From contig DAIQNR010000004.1 in NCBI GenBank assembly GCA_036788295.1, positions 1 through 64,000 on the forward strand: a DNA stretch of 64,000 nucleotides, given 5' to 3'. The position numbers and the translations under genes were made by a program. Numbering within the stretch: the stretch's first letter is position 1; the number at the start of each line of letters is the position of its first letter. A model generated the notes under the pieces. That model was not told the DNA's origin, ran no database searches, and saw only the letters and a list, made by a program, of their open reading frames with translations. This DNA comes from JAHQVK01 sp036788295 (lineage in GTDB: Bacteria; Myxococcota; Kuafuiibacteriia; Kuafuiibacteriales; Kuafuiibacteriaceae). Below, piece after piece: positions 25,901-34,445 of the stretch.

Positions 25901-28605
25901 GCCAACATCTCCCGCTCGGTGGCCTCCCGGGCGGCCTCGAACGCGGGGCGCTCGTAGAGCGCGTACCGGAGCTTCCGAGCGACGTCGTGCAGGGCCAGGT
26001 ACCGGTGGTGGGTGCGCGCCACCAGCTTCTCGAGGCGAGCGCGGTCCTGAGGGCTCGAGCACGAGCGGAGCACGTCCGCGTGCTCGAGTCGCCGGGTGAG
26101 GACGTCGTTCACGTGCTGGGCGCTCTCGTCGAGCCTGGCCTTCGCCTTGTGAAGAAAGAGAAGCGCGGTGTCGAGGTCCGGGGTGCGCTTCAGGCTCTCT
26201 ACCCCGTAGTGGGAAAGGACGGCGCGGAGCTGCTCGAGAAACCTCGGGGGCAGCCTCTCGCCCTCGGCGTCCACCGCTCGCAGATAGTTGCTGAGGTGCT
26301 CGAGCGGCGCCGCCGGCTCCCCGTCCGCAGCGTCGTCGAGCACGGCGAGCAGGTCCCCCAGGATCTCAATGAGGGCGTCCTCGTCGGCTCGAAGGTCCGG
26401 GTCGTCGGGCGAAAGAGCGCCCACGACCGTCGAGCGCTGGGCGCGCAGGCGCCTCGCGTCGACGTCGTCGATGTCGTACCCGAGCAGCAAGCGCTTCGTC
26501 TCCGTGAGGAGGCGTCGGCAGCGGTCGTGCGGAGAGATGTGCCCGGCGTCGGCGGCGTCGCTCCGAAACAACACCCGGTCCGCGGATCGCGTCGCGTGGC
26601 CCTCCTCGAGCTTCTCGAGGGTCATGAGCGAAGCGCCGGCGGCGACCTGCTGGTTGACCATGACATCGACCCGCCTGACCCGGCCGGCGAAGGGCGCCTT
26701 GATGGTGAGCTCCATCTTCATCGCCTCGAGGACGGCGAGCGGCGCGCCCGCCTCGACCTGCTGCCCGGGCTGAACCGGCAGGGCGAGCACGAGGCCAGGG
26801 GCTCCGGCGCGGACCACGCCCCCCTCCTCCTGGGAGATGCGGTGGGGCAGGCCGTTCACTTCGATGAGATGGTTTGGACCGTCCACCATCGCGAGCACGC
26901 GGTAGCGCGTGCCCCCGACCTCGATGAAGCCCGACAGATCGCCAAAGGGATCGTACGCGGCGTCGAAGCTGCGCCCATCCACCCGAACTCGGTAGAGCTG
27001 CGGGCCCACCTCGAAGACGCTCAGCTCGTACCTCTGGCCGTTGTAGTTGAGCTCGACGGTGCGGCCGATCTCGGCCCTCAGGGTGGGCCGACCGCGGGCC
27101 GCTCCGGTGAAGAAGCGGGTCTTCTCCATCGCGAGATCCTGCTCGTAGACCTCGATGGCGGCGCGCACGAGCGCGATGTCGGCGAGCGGCCGGTTGGTGA
27201 AGAGGGCCCCCTTCTCGGTCATCCGGTCGAGCCAGCCGATGTCGTACTCGCTCTTCACCACGTCGGGGTGCCCGAGGAGCTCGAGTAGGAAAGCCTTGTT
27301 GCTGCTGCCGCCGCGGATGACGACGGAGCTCTCGAGGAGGGCGCGGCGGAGCCGGCCCAAGGCTTCGCCCCGATCTTTGCCGTGGGCGATGATCTTCGCG
27401 ATCATGGAGTCGAAGTCGGGGGCGACCTGATCGCCGGCCGCGACCCCGGTGTCCACCCGGATCCCTGGGCCGGTGGGCAGGTCGAACAGCTGGACCAGGC
27501 CCGGCGCGGGGGAAAAGCCGTTGTCCGGGTCCTCCGCGTTCAATCGCACCTCGATCGCGTGGCCGACCGTCTTCGGCGCCGGGCCCTCGAGCCGGCCGCC
27601 GGAGGCGACGTGAAGCTGGAGCTTCACGAGGTCGAGCCCGGTCGTCTGCTCGGTGACGCAGTGCTCGACCTGAAGCCGCGTATTCATCTCCATGAAGTAG
27701 AAGCGCCGCGCGGACGGATCGAAGAGGCACTCCACCGTGCCCGCGTTGTAGTAGCCGGCGTGCTTCGCGAGCCGGACGGCGGCGGCGAGCACCTCCTCGT
27801 GCTCCTTCTCGGTCAGCGCGGGCGAGGGGGCCTCTTCGATGACCTTTTGGTTTCGGCGCTGAACGGTGCAGTCGCGAACGCCAGCCGCCCACACGTTGCC
27901 GTGCTTGTCGGCGATGACCTGGACCTCGATGTGTCGAGCTCCGAGCACCAGCGACTCGATGAAGAGGGTTCCGTTGCCAAAGCCCTTGAGGGCCTCGTTT
28001 CGCGCGCTCTCGAGCTTCGCCTCGAGCTCGTCGGGGGACTTGACCCTCCGTATGCCGCGGCCACCGCCGCCCGCGGTCGACTTGACCATGACCGGGTAGC
28101 CGAGCTTCTCGGCCGCCGCGCGCGCCTGCTCGAGGGTCTCGACCGGTCCATGGCTCCACGGGGTGACCGGGACGTTCGCGTCCTCGGCGCAGAACTTGGA
28201 CGCGATCTTGTCCCCCATCAGGCGCATGACGTCGCCGCTCGGTCCGATGAAGTTGACGGCGAGGCGGTCACACAGGTCGGCGAACTCGGCGTGCTCGGCC
28301 ACGAAGCCCCATCCGACCCAAACCGCGTCGGCGCGGGTCTCAACCAGGGCCCGCTCGAGCCGCCCGTAGTCGAGGTAGGCGGCCTTGCGCTGCCCGTCGC
28401 GGGGATCGATCACGCTCGGCGGACCGAGATAGTAGCGCTCGTCCGCCTCCCGCACGAACATCGCGCGGCGGTCGGGATCGGTGTACAGCGCGATGGTATG
28501 AAGGCGCTCCCCGTGCTGTTGGTTCAGCTCGCGGACGGCGTGGATGAGCCGCATGGCTGGCTCTCCGCGGTTGATGATGGCGATGCGGCGAAACGCGAGT
28601 TCCAT
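22978..28605 (-). CDS. Single-chain acyl-CoA (acetyl-CoA type) carboxylase
   Basis: 1875 residues carrying every activity of a biotin-dependent carboxylase. Residues 5-460 are biotin carboxylase (KSTAGGGGRGIRRV, EMNTRLQVEH). BCCP follows with the biotinyl Lys at 630 in LEAMKMELTI. A long central region (about 700-1230) has no simple motif. The carboxyltransferase occupies about 1240-1790, with GGQSYWNAEATM, DYSGGVSAETNLGIGGGEQ and NLSGFDGSPESMREW. The order BC-BCCP-central-CT is that of eukaryotic ACC; most bacteria use four separate subunits. Acetyl-CoA is the likely substrate but propionyl-CoA cannot be excluded. It is a natural consumer of biotin from the nearby bio genes. Confidence 0.88.
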   Translation of the reverse strand: MELAFRRIAIINRGEPAMRLIHAVRELNQQHGERLHTIALYTDPDRRAMFVREADERYYLGPPSVIDPRDGQRKAAYLDYGRLERALVETRADAVWVGWGFVAEHAEFADLCDRLAVNFIGPSGDVMRLMGDKIASKFCAEDANVPVTPWSHGPVETLEQARAAAEKLGYPVMVKSTAGGGGRGIRRVKSPDELEAKLESARNEALKGFGNGTLFIESLVLGARHIEVQVIADKHGNVWAAGVRDCTVQRRNQKVIEEAPSPALTEKEHEEVLAAAVRLAKHAGYYNAGTVECLFDPSARRFYFMEMNTRLQVEHCVTEQTTGLDLVKLQLHVASGGRLEGPAPKTVGHAIEVRLNAEDPDNGFSPAPGLVQLFDLPTGPGIRVDTGVAAGDQVAPDFDSMIAKIIAHGKDRGEALGRLRRALLESSVVIRGGSSNKAFLLELLGHPDVVKSEYDIGWLDRMTEKGALFTNRPLADIALVRAAIEVYEQDLAMEKTRFFTGAARGRPTLRAEIGRTVELNYNGQRYELSVFEVGPQLYRVRVDGRSFDAAYDPFGDLSGFIEVGGTRYRVLAMVDGPNHLIEVNGLPHRISQEEGGVVRAGAPGLVLALPVQPGQQVEAGAPLAVLEAMKMELTIKAPFAGRVRRVDVMVNQQVAAGASLMTLEKLEEGHATRSADRVLFRSDAADAGHISPHDRCRRLLTETKRLLLGYDIDDVDARRLRAQRSTVVGALSPDDPDLRADEDALIEILGDLLAVLDDAADGEPAAPLEHLSNYLRAVDAEGERLPPRFLEQLRAVLSHYGVESLKRTPDLDTALLFLHKAKARLDESAQHVNDVLTRRLEHADVLRSCSSPQDRARLEKLVARTHHRYLALHDVARKLRYALYERPAFEAAREATEREMLARIDGLLASPAAVEAEARALQLAPLVDCPQPISNLFVPSFSEQGKARGLAVEVLLRRFYRNRSLTHIRVEGVAGYSVACADDRRDGRPGHVLAVASSFDDLTSAVSALESVARNLDANHEVTADIYLGATPELPDADIAVRIGQVLGASASRRLGRVCAVVAGPTRALSPFTFTRTEMGWAELEVLRGVHPMQAERLELWRLERFTSRQLRSADDIHVFHSVARDNPKDERLFVFVEVRDMTPVLDANGAIAEIPGLEHLFLEAMAEIRDFQSRRQARQRLQWNRIILHVRPVVDLPPAELQRLARRLAPAGHNLGMDGVEAHISLRNPVSGEPESKVIHVADRSGTGLEVRIEDPKNEAFSTLSPYDQKVVLLRRLGVAYPYEIIRMMTSDGMTSFPPGRFEEHDLDEAGRLVPVDRPPGENQANVVLGVITNFTEKHPEGMARVICLGDGSRGMGSLEEPECRRINAGLDLAASMGVPFEWFAVSSGAKISMDVGTEGLDWVARTLRKLISHTQAGHEVNIIVPGVNVGGQSYWNAEATMLMHTRGILIMTPQASMVLTGKKALDYSGGVSAETNLGIGGGEQIMGPNGQAQYLARDVGHACQILLRYYHHSYVMPEERWPRRAPTQDPVDRDPGSSPHPQADEKDFATVGEIFSDTTNPGRKRPFDIRAVMRAAIDQDHRPLERWQMMRHAETAVVWDAHLGGIPVSLIGIESKPVTRLGFVPGDGPDTWTGGTLFPRSSKKVARAINAASGNRPVVVLANLSGFDGSPESMREWQLEYGAEIGRAVVNFRGPLVFCAISRYHGGAYVVFSCTLNENMRVSALEGSYASVIGGAPAAAVVFPKEVRARVLADPRVKAAQAALSDAKDDLARARARAEQDKILEVVHNEKQGEVAEGFDRVHSVQRAKDVGSIHDIVPPHQLRSWLIASVERGMAAEDPTTADLPRASAGEKRSLATVASESANGETTSPGS

Positions 28606-29463
28606 GAATCCTCCCCCTTGGAGTCCTTGTCTCGTGCGGGCCCGGCCCCTCGGACCGTCCCACGATGACGCTCACGCTAGGCGGACTCCCGAGCTCGACA
28701 CAACGCACGTTCCAATCGGGTGAGAGGGCTCAGGCCCCGGTCACCCGACGAAAAAGACACGAAATCGAGGTCAGGGAGGGGTTTCAGCGTTCGGGCGAGC
28801 GCCCGGTCGGTCCGTCCTTTTCTCCGGGGGTTCGCGACGATCGTGCGCAAGTGGCGCCCCGCGCAGCGCGTCATTCGTCGCTCCTTGCGCTCGGACCTCG
28901 GCACGGCCTGGGCCCACGTTGGGGCGCGATCCGGGTGGGGTACCGCCAACGCCCCAGAGGCCGAACTTGGCCAAACCATCGCAGGAGCGCAAAAGCCGCG
29001 CTCGGGGGCTCCCCATGTCGAGCATCTCGTCGTCCACCGCGTCGAGCCCGCGACGCAGCTCGTCAATGGTTGATTGAACTCCCAAGTCCGAGCGATGCGC
29101 GGCGCTGCTCAGGATGCGGACAGGATGGGCGGCAGATGGTTGGTACCCAGTGGGCGGTCGGCCAGCATCGTTTTGAAGAGCTTTCCATCGACCGCCCTCA
29201 GCTCGAAGCCGCCCCTAATCCTCAGCCCTCAATCGGTCCATTTGGACACGTAGCCCGGGCTGACCGGGCCGGCGGTGTGGTGGGCCACGAAGAGCCGGCC
29301 GACGAAAGCAGCGCCGCCCGCGCCACCGCCGATCGTTTCGGAACGGCCCCCGCCCCCGCGAAGCCAGCGGACAGCCACGAGCGAACGAGGACCAAGCCTC
29401 GGCCTAAGGGATCCTTCGCCCAGGGGCTGCAACCAAGATTCCGGGCAACCAACTGCCGAGGCC
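28606..29463. other. Long stretch without a convincing gene
   Basis: 858 bp between the carboxylase start and the small Cys-rich protein gene. Minus-strand frame 29085-28771 begins with a protein-like TIDELRRGLDAVDDEMLDM but decays into low-quality Pro/Arg sequence. Another minus-strand frame ending at 29229 finishes with FVAHHTAGPVSPGYVSKWTD. Both may be remnants of genes. The carboxylase promoter should lie in 28606-28680. No RNA gene is seen. Confidence 0.4.
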
Positions 29464-29997
29464 TCACTCGCGGCAGAACCCGCCCTCGCAGCGAAGCCCA
29501 CGAGCGCACTCCGTCCCGAAGTCTCGGCACGGCTGGTCAAGGCTTCCCGGGCAGTCCGAGGGCGAAGGGCACCGGAAGCAGCCGCCTCCTAGGCAAATAA
29601 GCCCAGGGTCGCACGGTGGGTCGTCGTCCCGACAGATGTGGTTCTCGCCGCCCGCGCAATCGCGCATGTCTCGGAGCTCGTAGTTCACCACGTAGCATCG
29701 CCAATAGGCCCACCCGCAGCTCGCATCTCTCTTTCGGTAGTCGTAGTTGAGGTTCGCGGAGTACTCGCACTGCGCGTCCTTATGGTAGCAGGCCACGGGA
29801 ACACCTTCGTCCACCCTCCTCCAGTCGGGGTCCGCCTCGAGCTCAGCGATCTGACATTCGATGTCGGCGCCGCCATCCTCGATGGCCGCGTCCCCGTTGG
29901 AATCCCCTCCGGCGTCCACCGGCCACAGATCGGCGGTCGGGGAGTCTCCGCACCGCACCAACGCCGTCGCCCACAAGGCCCACACCGCCCGCCTCAT
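29464..29997 (-). CDS. Cys-rich secreted protein
   Basis: 177 residues. The N terminus MRRAVWALWATALVRCGDS looks like a short lipoprotein-type signal with Cys16. An Asp/Gly linker follows, then about 125 residues with many Cys in short spacings (ECQIAE, VACYHKDAQC, CGWAYWRCYV, CDPGLICLGGGCFRC, LRCEGGFC). The last part resembles the disulfide-rich repeats common in Myxococcota exported proteins. Its ATG overlaps the TGA of the broken upstream gene by four bases, so it was once coupled to that gene. Function unknown. Confidence 0.7.
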   Translation of the reverse strand: MRRAVWALWATALVRCGDSPTADLWPVDAGGDSNGDAAIEDGGADIECQIAELEADPDWRRVDEGVPVACYHKDAQCEYSANLNYDYRKRDASCGWAYWRCYVVNYELRDMRDCAGGENHICRDDDPPCDPGLICLGGGCFRCPSPSDCPGSLDQPCRDFGTECARGLRCEGGFCRE

Positions 29998-31478
29998 GGC
30001 ACCACCACCACCTGAGCGTCGCTGCTCGCCCGCGCGTGCAGCGGCGAAACCACGACATGAGAAGCCACCTTCCACGTCCCGCTCTCGAGCTGGAGTGTTT
30101 CAGCGTAGCAGCCGGTGGCCGCATCGGTGCTGACCACCCGCACCAACTGGGCGCCGCCCTCGGAACTCGCGGTGATACCAACCGCGGCGCTGCGTGCTGG
30201 TGACAAGCAACCCTGCACAAGAACCATCCCGTTCGGCTCGGGATTGACGCCACTCAAGGTCAGCATCGAAGGAAAGACGAGGTGGGTGAAGAAGTCGACA
30301 CCCCCTATGGGTTGACCGCCGTCGCCGACGTCGCCATGCCAGGCGAGCGCGCGAACCTCAGTGTGAATGATTTGGCCCTCCTCGGCGAAGGTGTTCGCGC
30401 CAGAAGCCCCGCTCGGGAACAGTTCGACCTGCACCACCCGGGAACTCTCCTTGGCGAGGACAAAGGACATGGGATCGAGTCGAAAGGCCCATCCCTCGGG
30501 GAGACCCTTGATGTCCATCAACACGCGGGCCGCCGACGCAGTCCGATTCTCTACGATGAGCGGGGTGGCGTGGCGGCGAAACGGAGAATTTCGGGTGGAG
30601 TCGAACGCGGAGATATTCTCCTGGGCGCGATTGTTGTGATGGTTCACGTCCCCGGGGTGCTCGAGCGTCACGCGAATGCAGCCATGGCCGCCGTGCTCGA
30701 AGGGGGGCTCCCAGTACGCGTAACTGGTAAAGCTGTCGTTGGCCTCAATGGTAGGGACCATGTGGGTGGCCACCAGCTGGAACCGGTCATCTCCGTCCCC
30801 AATCCCGACTGGCACGGCTACCTCGACGCGAACGCTCACGTTCAACGCGCGGACGCTGCCCTCATTCCGAAATCGGTAGTAGATTCGGTTTCGTTCACCG
30901 GGGAGCGGTCGATCCCCGTTTCCTATCGGCGCCCCGTCTGGGTAACGCGCCGTCTCGCAGATGTCAAACCCATTGGCAGGGCTATCGATCCAGATATCTG
31001 GAGTGGTATAGCGGCTTCCGGGCTCGGTTCCCCATGGCTGAATTGCCAAGTCGGCAACCATGCTACCGGGATCCATGCGATCGACCTCCACTCTGTGCCC
31101 CAGGGCGTTCGGCAGCTGCTCGAGCACGCGAATGCGAACTCAGTTGGCCAAGTCCTCGAACGCCGGGGCGCCGACGTCGAGCGCTGCCCGGCGCCCATCC
31201 AAGTCGTGGGGCTCGTTTGGGTCGAGAAGGACGAGGGCTTCGTGCCACAACACGGCGGCCGTCGCGTTGACCAAAGTGATCAGCACTCCATCCCCACCGT
31301 CCTAGATGCGGTCCCGTATCGGGGGCGGCACACCCGCGGGGTTCTGGATCCGCGATTCGAGCAGGTACCTCACAGAGGGACCCAACGGGATGTGGACCGA
31401 ATGCACGGCGGGCGGTGGCGCATAGCCGAGCGGCCGAATGAGGTCCACCGTCTGCTAGGGATTCTCTGACGGGCAAGA
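29994..31478 (-). pseudogene. Surface-protein gene with three in-frame stop codons
   Basis: A clean frame runs from the palindromic-element remnant to 29994 but is cut by TAG (31457-31455), TAG (31304-31302) and TGA (31142-31140). The translation between the stops looks like one protein: VDLIRPLGYAPPPAVHSVHI, then DGGDGVLITLVNATAAVLWH, then VRIRVLEQLPNALGHRVEV, then TTPDIWIDSPANGF and several beta-sandwich-like repeats. The first open piece downstream of the last stop starts at a GTG (31127) and gives 377 residues, but this is not the native N terminus. The DGVLI-LVN-LLDP pattern vaguely recalls the end of M6-like peptidase domains. A point nonsense change explains each stop better than a frameshift. 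Confidence 0.7.
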
Positions 31479-31511
31479 GGAGGCGCCGTCCCAACCCGTT
31501 CGGTGCTCTAG
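31479..31511. repeat. Remnant of the palindromic element (copy 2, outer left end only)
   Basis: 33 bases that, read on the minus strand, match the outer left end of the complete element (34982-35014) with a single mismatch, including the terminal CTAGAGCACCGA. The rest of the element is absent. On one side it runs into the surface-protein pseudogene, and on the other its CTAG supplies the stop codon of the maturase fragment. Confidence 0.8.
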
Positions 31512-31822
31512 AAGGGTGAGGAACCCGCCGAAACCGGCCATCCCCCACGCTTCACGCTGTCAGCCGACAGGAGGTCGTGCAGGGTGCTTTGCGTCTGGCG
31601 CCGGTCGAGTCCCACCTCGCAGGCCCGCCGCAGCGACTGAAACGGGCTGGGCCGGCGGGTCACCAGCCGCTTTGGCTTTCGCCGTTGGTAGAGCTGGATC
31701 GCTCGGAGTCGCCGTCGGATCCAAGACTCCAGGACCAGAAAAGGCGTACGGGCATCGACCCGGCCAGAACAGCCGAGCCACCCCCGCAGGTACGACGGCA
31801 GCTCGGCCACAACCCGCCCCAT
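31508..31822 (-). pseudogene. C-terminal fragment of a group II intron reverse transcriptase/maturase
   Basis: 104 codons. SYLRGWLGCSGRV followed by LESWIRRRLRAIQLYQRRK is the conserved X (maturase) region and thumb end of group II intron proteins, where the usual text is LRGWLGYF...LESWIRRRLR. The reverse transcriptase core upstream is missing and no intron domain V can be recognised downstream. It ends in the CTAG of the element remnant. It is a dead relic. Confidence 0.75.
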
Positions 31823-32180
31823 CTGGCGGCCAACGCGTCGCCGTGTCAGCTCTCGGGGCGCACCCGCTCGGCCCGCACCCGCTCGAGCTTCGCAGGGTCG
31901 AGCTCGAAGCAATCGAGCACCAGCGAGCCGGCGAGCCATTGGGTCCGGAGCACGTCGCCCGGGCGGATCGGTCGGGGCGCGTCGCCCGAGGCCCCCACAG
32001 GACCTGGGTCCGTCGACCGCGCCCGCAGCCGACCCACTCGGCGGTGAGGTAGGCGACGGCCGAGGTCACCCCCGGTGGTAGGCGGTGGGGCAAAAGGGGT
32101 CGGCAGGCCGGTCGAGCCCCCGGTGAAATCATGCCGCCCGGGGTCGGGGGCGCGAGGCCCTCTGGGGTAGACTGGCGCGC
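31823..32180. other. Intergenic region with a doubtful small frame
   Basis: 358 bp upstream of the SDR gene. A minus-strand frame (32037-31846, 63 codons) contains TQWLAGSLVLDCFELDPAKL, which looks like real protein. The bases just upstream encode VTSAVAYLTAEWVG in a different frame, so this may be a frameshifted small gene. I cannot name it. The SDR promoter must also lie here. Confidence 0.3.
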
Positions 32181-32963
32181 GTGAGCGAGACCCGACACGT
32201 CGTCGTCGCCGGCGGCACCAGCGGAATCAACCGAGGCATCGCGGAGCGCTTCGCCCGGCGCGGGGCTCGGGTGTCCGTGTTCAGCCGCAAGCAGGACAAG
32301 GTGGACGCCACCGTGGCGGCGCTCGAGGCCCTCGGGGCCTCGGCCTTCGGCTCCACCGCCGACGTCCGGGATCCGGATGCGGTCGCCGCGGCGCTCTCCG
32401 CCGCCGCCGCCGCGCACGGGCCGATCCACGTCCTGGTCAGCGGCGCCGCCGGGAACTTCCCCGCCCCCGCCCTCGGGATGTCGCCGAACGGGTTCGCCTC
32501 GGTGGTGGGGATCGACCTGAACGGCACCTTTCATGTTCTGAGAGCCGCCTTCGAGCACCTCGCGAAGCCGGGCGCCTCGATCATCAACATCTCGGCCCCG
32601 CAAGCCTTCGTGCCGATGGCGATGCAAGCCCACGTGTGTGCGGCCAAGGCGGGGGTGGACATGCTCACCAAGACCCTTGCGATGGAGTGGGGGCCGGCCG
32701 GGGTGCGGGTCAACTCGCTCGTCCCTGGGCCGATCGACGAGACCGAGGGGATGGCGCGGCTGTTGACCGACCCGTCGATGAAGTCGAAGTTGGCGACGAC
32801 GGTGCCCCTCCAACGCCTCGGGACGGTGGAGGATTGCGCCGACGTCGCCGAGTTCCTAGCGTCCCCCGCCGCCGGTTACGTGACCGGGGTCGTCCTGGCG
32901 GTAGACGGTGGATGGTCCCTGGGCGGCGCGCAGGTCGCCCAAGGGATCCTGATGGGGACCTGA
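32181..32963 (+). CDS. SDR oxidoreductase, 2,4-dienoyl-CoA reductase-like
   Basis: 260 residues, Rossmann fold with AGGTSGINRGIA (cofactor loop), DVRDPDAV, and VSGAAGNFPAPA in place of NNAG. The catalytic Tyr of classical YxxxK is absent: the segment reads QAHVCAAKAGVDMLTKTLA, with Lys kept and Val at the Tyr position. That arrangement and AMEWGPAGVRVNSLVPGPI are typical of peroxisomal-type 2,4-dienoyl-CoA reductases, which reduce dienoyl-CoA esters in beta-oxidation of unsaturated fatty acids using NADPH. It stands alone between decayed genes yet appears intact. Confidence 0.83.
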   Translation: MSETRHVVVAGGTSGINRGIAERFARRGARVSVFSRKQDKVDATVAALEALGASAFGSTADVRDPDAVAAALSAAAAAHGPIHVLVSGAAGNFPAPALGMSPNGFASVVGIDLNGTFHVLRAAFEHLAKPGASIINISAPQAFVPMAMQAHVCAAKAGVDMLTKTLAMEWGPAGVRVNSLVPGPIDETEGMARLLTDPSMKSKLATTVPLQRLGTVEDCADVAEFLASPAAGYVTGVVLAVDGGWSLGGAQVAQGILMGT

Positions 32964-33075
32964 GGCGCTGCCCACTCGCCTCGAACCCCGCGAGCTCCTG
33001 CCACGAGGCTGCCGTGGTCCGCCTGCGTAGCGAGCGAAAGCGGTAGGGAGGTACCTTCCACCGGTCGCTCGCCGA

Positions 33076-33556
33076 TCACGGGATGAGGACAACCTTGATG
33101 CAGCCGTCCGCTTTGTCACGAAACTTCTCGTAAGCCGCCGGAGCTTCCTCGAGTTTGACTTTGTGCGTGATGACGAACGATGGGTCGATCTCGCCGTCTT
33201 GCACCTTCTTCAGCAGAGGCTCGAGGTACCGCTGCATGTGGGTCTGGCCCATCTTGAACTGCAGCCCATCGTTCAAGGCCCCGCCCGAGTCAGCGCAGGT
33301 ACTCCGCCTGCCCCCGGCATTGCCGCCGAGCATGTGCGTGTAGCTGGCCGGCGGGCGAGTGACCCATCCATCGGTTCGTGACCGATGACATCGCCAGACT
33401 CCATCGCGGGCGCAGCCCCGCCATCAGGTGAAGATCCGACCCACATATTCCGGAGGCGGTGACGCGGATGATGACATCGCGCTCCTGTTCGATCACGGGG
33501 TCCGGGACGCTGTCCACTCGCAAGTCGTTGCGTCCGTGCCAAGCTACTGCTCTCAT
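33076..33556 (-). pseudogene. Zinc-dependent alcohol dehydrogenase, shredded
   Basis: The start MRAVAWHGRNDLRVDSVPD and SGICGSDLHL are the N terminus and the catalytic-zinc Cys of a medium-chain dehydrogenase. The frame then shifts: SGDVIGHEPM appears in a second frame and THMLGGNAGG in a third, and the gene resumes only at ALNDGLQFKMGQTHMQRYLE. The end EAPAAYEKFRDKADGCIKVV is the normal C terminus. About two thirds of the expected length, including the NAD-binding domain, has been deleted. Confidence 0.85.
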
Positions 33557-33756
33557 GATTCTCTCATGATCTTGGTGAAGACATGCGCAATCCAGACCTT
33601 TCGTGGGCCTTGTCCTTTCCTTGTGCCGGTCCTGGTCCTGCCGCACGACGATCCAATGAGATCCTAAAGCTGCCGGCTAGCCAGCGCACAGACGTCAAAA
33701 ACGAATCACCCGTCGTCGGCCTGGGGCGAGCGCCTCGGTGGTGGTAGGAGGAAGCG

Positions 33757-34425
33757 ATGGCGGCCGCCGTTCTCTTCGACGTCAATGAAACCACCCTCGA
33801 CCTCGCCCCTCTGGGGCCTGTGTTCGCTTCGGTGTTCGGCGACGCCTCGGCGGCGCGGGTTTGGTTCCCCCGACTGCTTCACACCTCGGCGGTCTGCGCG
33901 ATGACGGAGGCACCGAGCACGTTTCGGGATCTGGCCGCCGAAGAGCTCCGCCAGCTTGCGGCGACATTGGGGGTGAGCCTCTCGCCCGAGGACGAGCAGG
34001 CGGTCCTGGGCGCTTTCGAAGGCCTTCCTGCGCACGCCGACGTGGAGCCTACGCTGGCCCGGTTGGCTTCCGCCGGGATCGCGACGTTCGCGTTCAGCAA
34101 CTCCTCGACCACCTTGCTCGAGCGCCAGCTCACGCAAGCGGGTCTCATCGACCGATTCGATGGTGTGATCTCGGTGGAGGAGGCCAAGAGTTTCAAGCCG
34201 GACCGCCGGGTCTACGCGCACGCGCTCTCGCGGGTGGCTCTGCCGGCAGAGTCGGTGTGGATGCTCGCCGCGCACGACTGGGACGTGCACGGGGCGATGA
34301 AGGCGGGCTTGCGAGGCGCCCTTCTGGAGCGGAGCCCCGGCGGCCGCCGGAGCGCCTATCTCGAGCCGGACGCCCGCTCCTCGGACATGGTGCAGCTGGT
34401 CGGGTCGATCATCGACTGGGCCTGA
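33757..34425 (+). CDS. Haloacid dehalogenase type II-like HAD hydrolase
   Basis: 222 residues. The nucleophile is the Asp of AVLFDVNETTLD (the second acidic position is Asn, as in L-2-haloacid dehalogenases). Motif II is FAFSNSS, the motif III Lys is in EEAKSFKPDRRVY, and motif IV is MLAAHDWDVHGA. The SNSS and AAHDWDV blocks are typical of the type II haloacid dehalogenase branch. AGGAGGAAG precedes the ATG. A fragment of a near-identical paralogue lies at 19283. Neighbours on both sides are decayed, but this gene is complete. Confidence 0.88.
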   Translation: MAAAVLFDVNETTLDLAPLGPVFASVFGDASAARVWFPRLLHTSAVCAMTEAPSTFRDLAAEELRQLAATLGVSLSPEDEQAVLGAFEGLPAHADVEPTLARLASAGIATFAFSNSSTTLLERQLTQAGLIDRFDGVISVEEAKSFKPDRRVYAHALSRVALPAESVWMLAAHDWDVHGAMKAGLRGALLERSPGGRRSAYLEPDARSSDMVQLVGSIIDWA

Positions 34426-34445
34426 GACCCGCGCTCGGATAGGGT

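Noticed and set aside
28771..29085. Possible chorismate-mutase-like start (TIDELRRGLDAVDDEM)
   Set aside because: The resemblance covers only about 20 residues, the rest of the frame is low quality, and no catalytic residues can be matched.
31140..31142. TGA read as selenocysteine
   Set aside because: Two further in-frame stops are TAG, no SECIS-like hairpin is evident just downstream, and no redox motif surrounds the codon.
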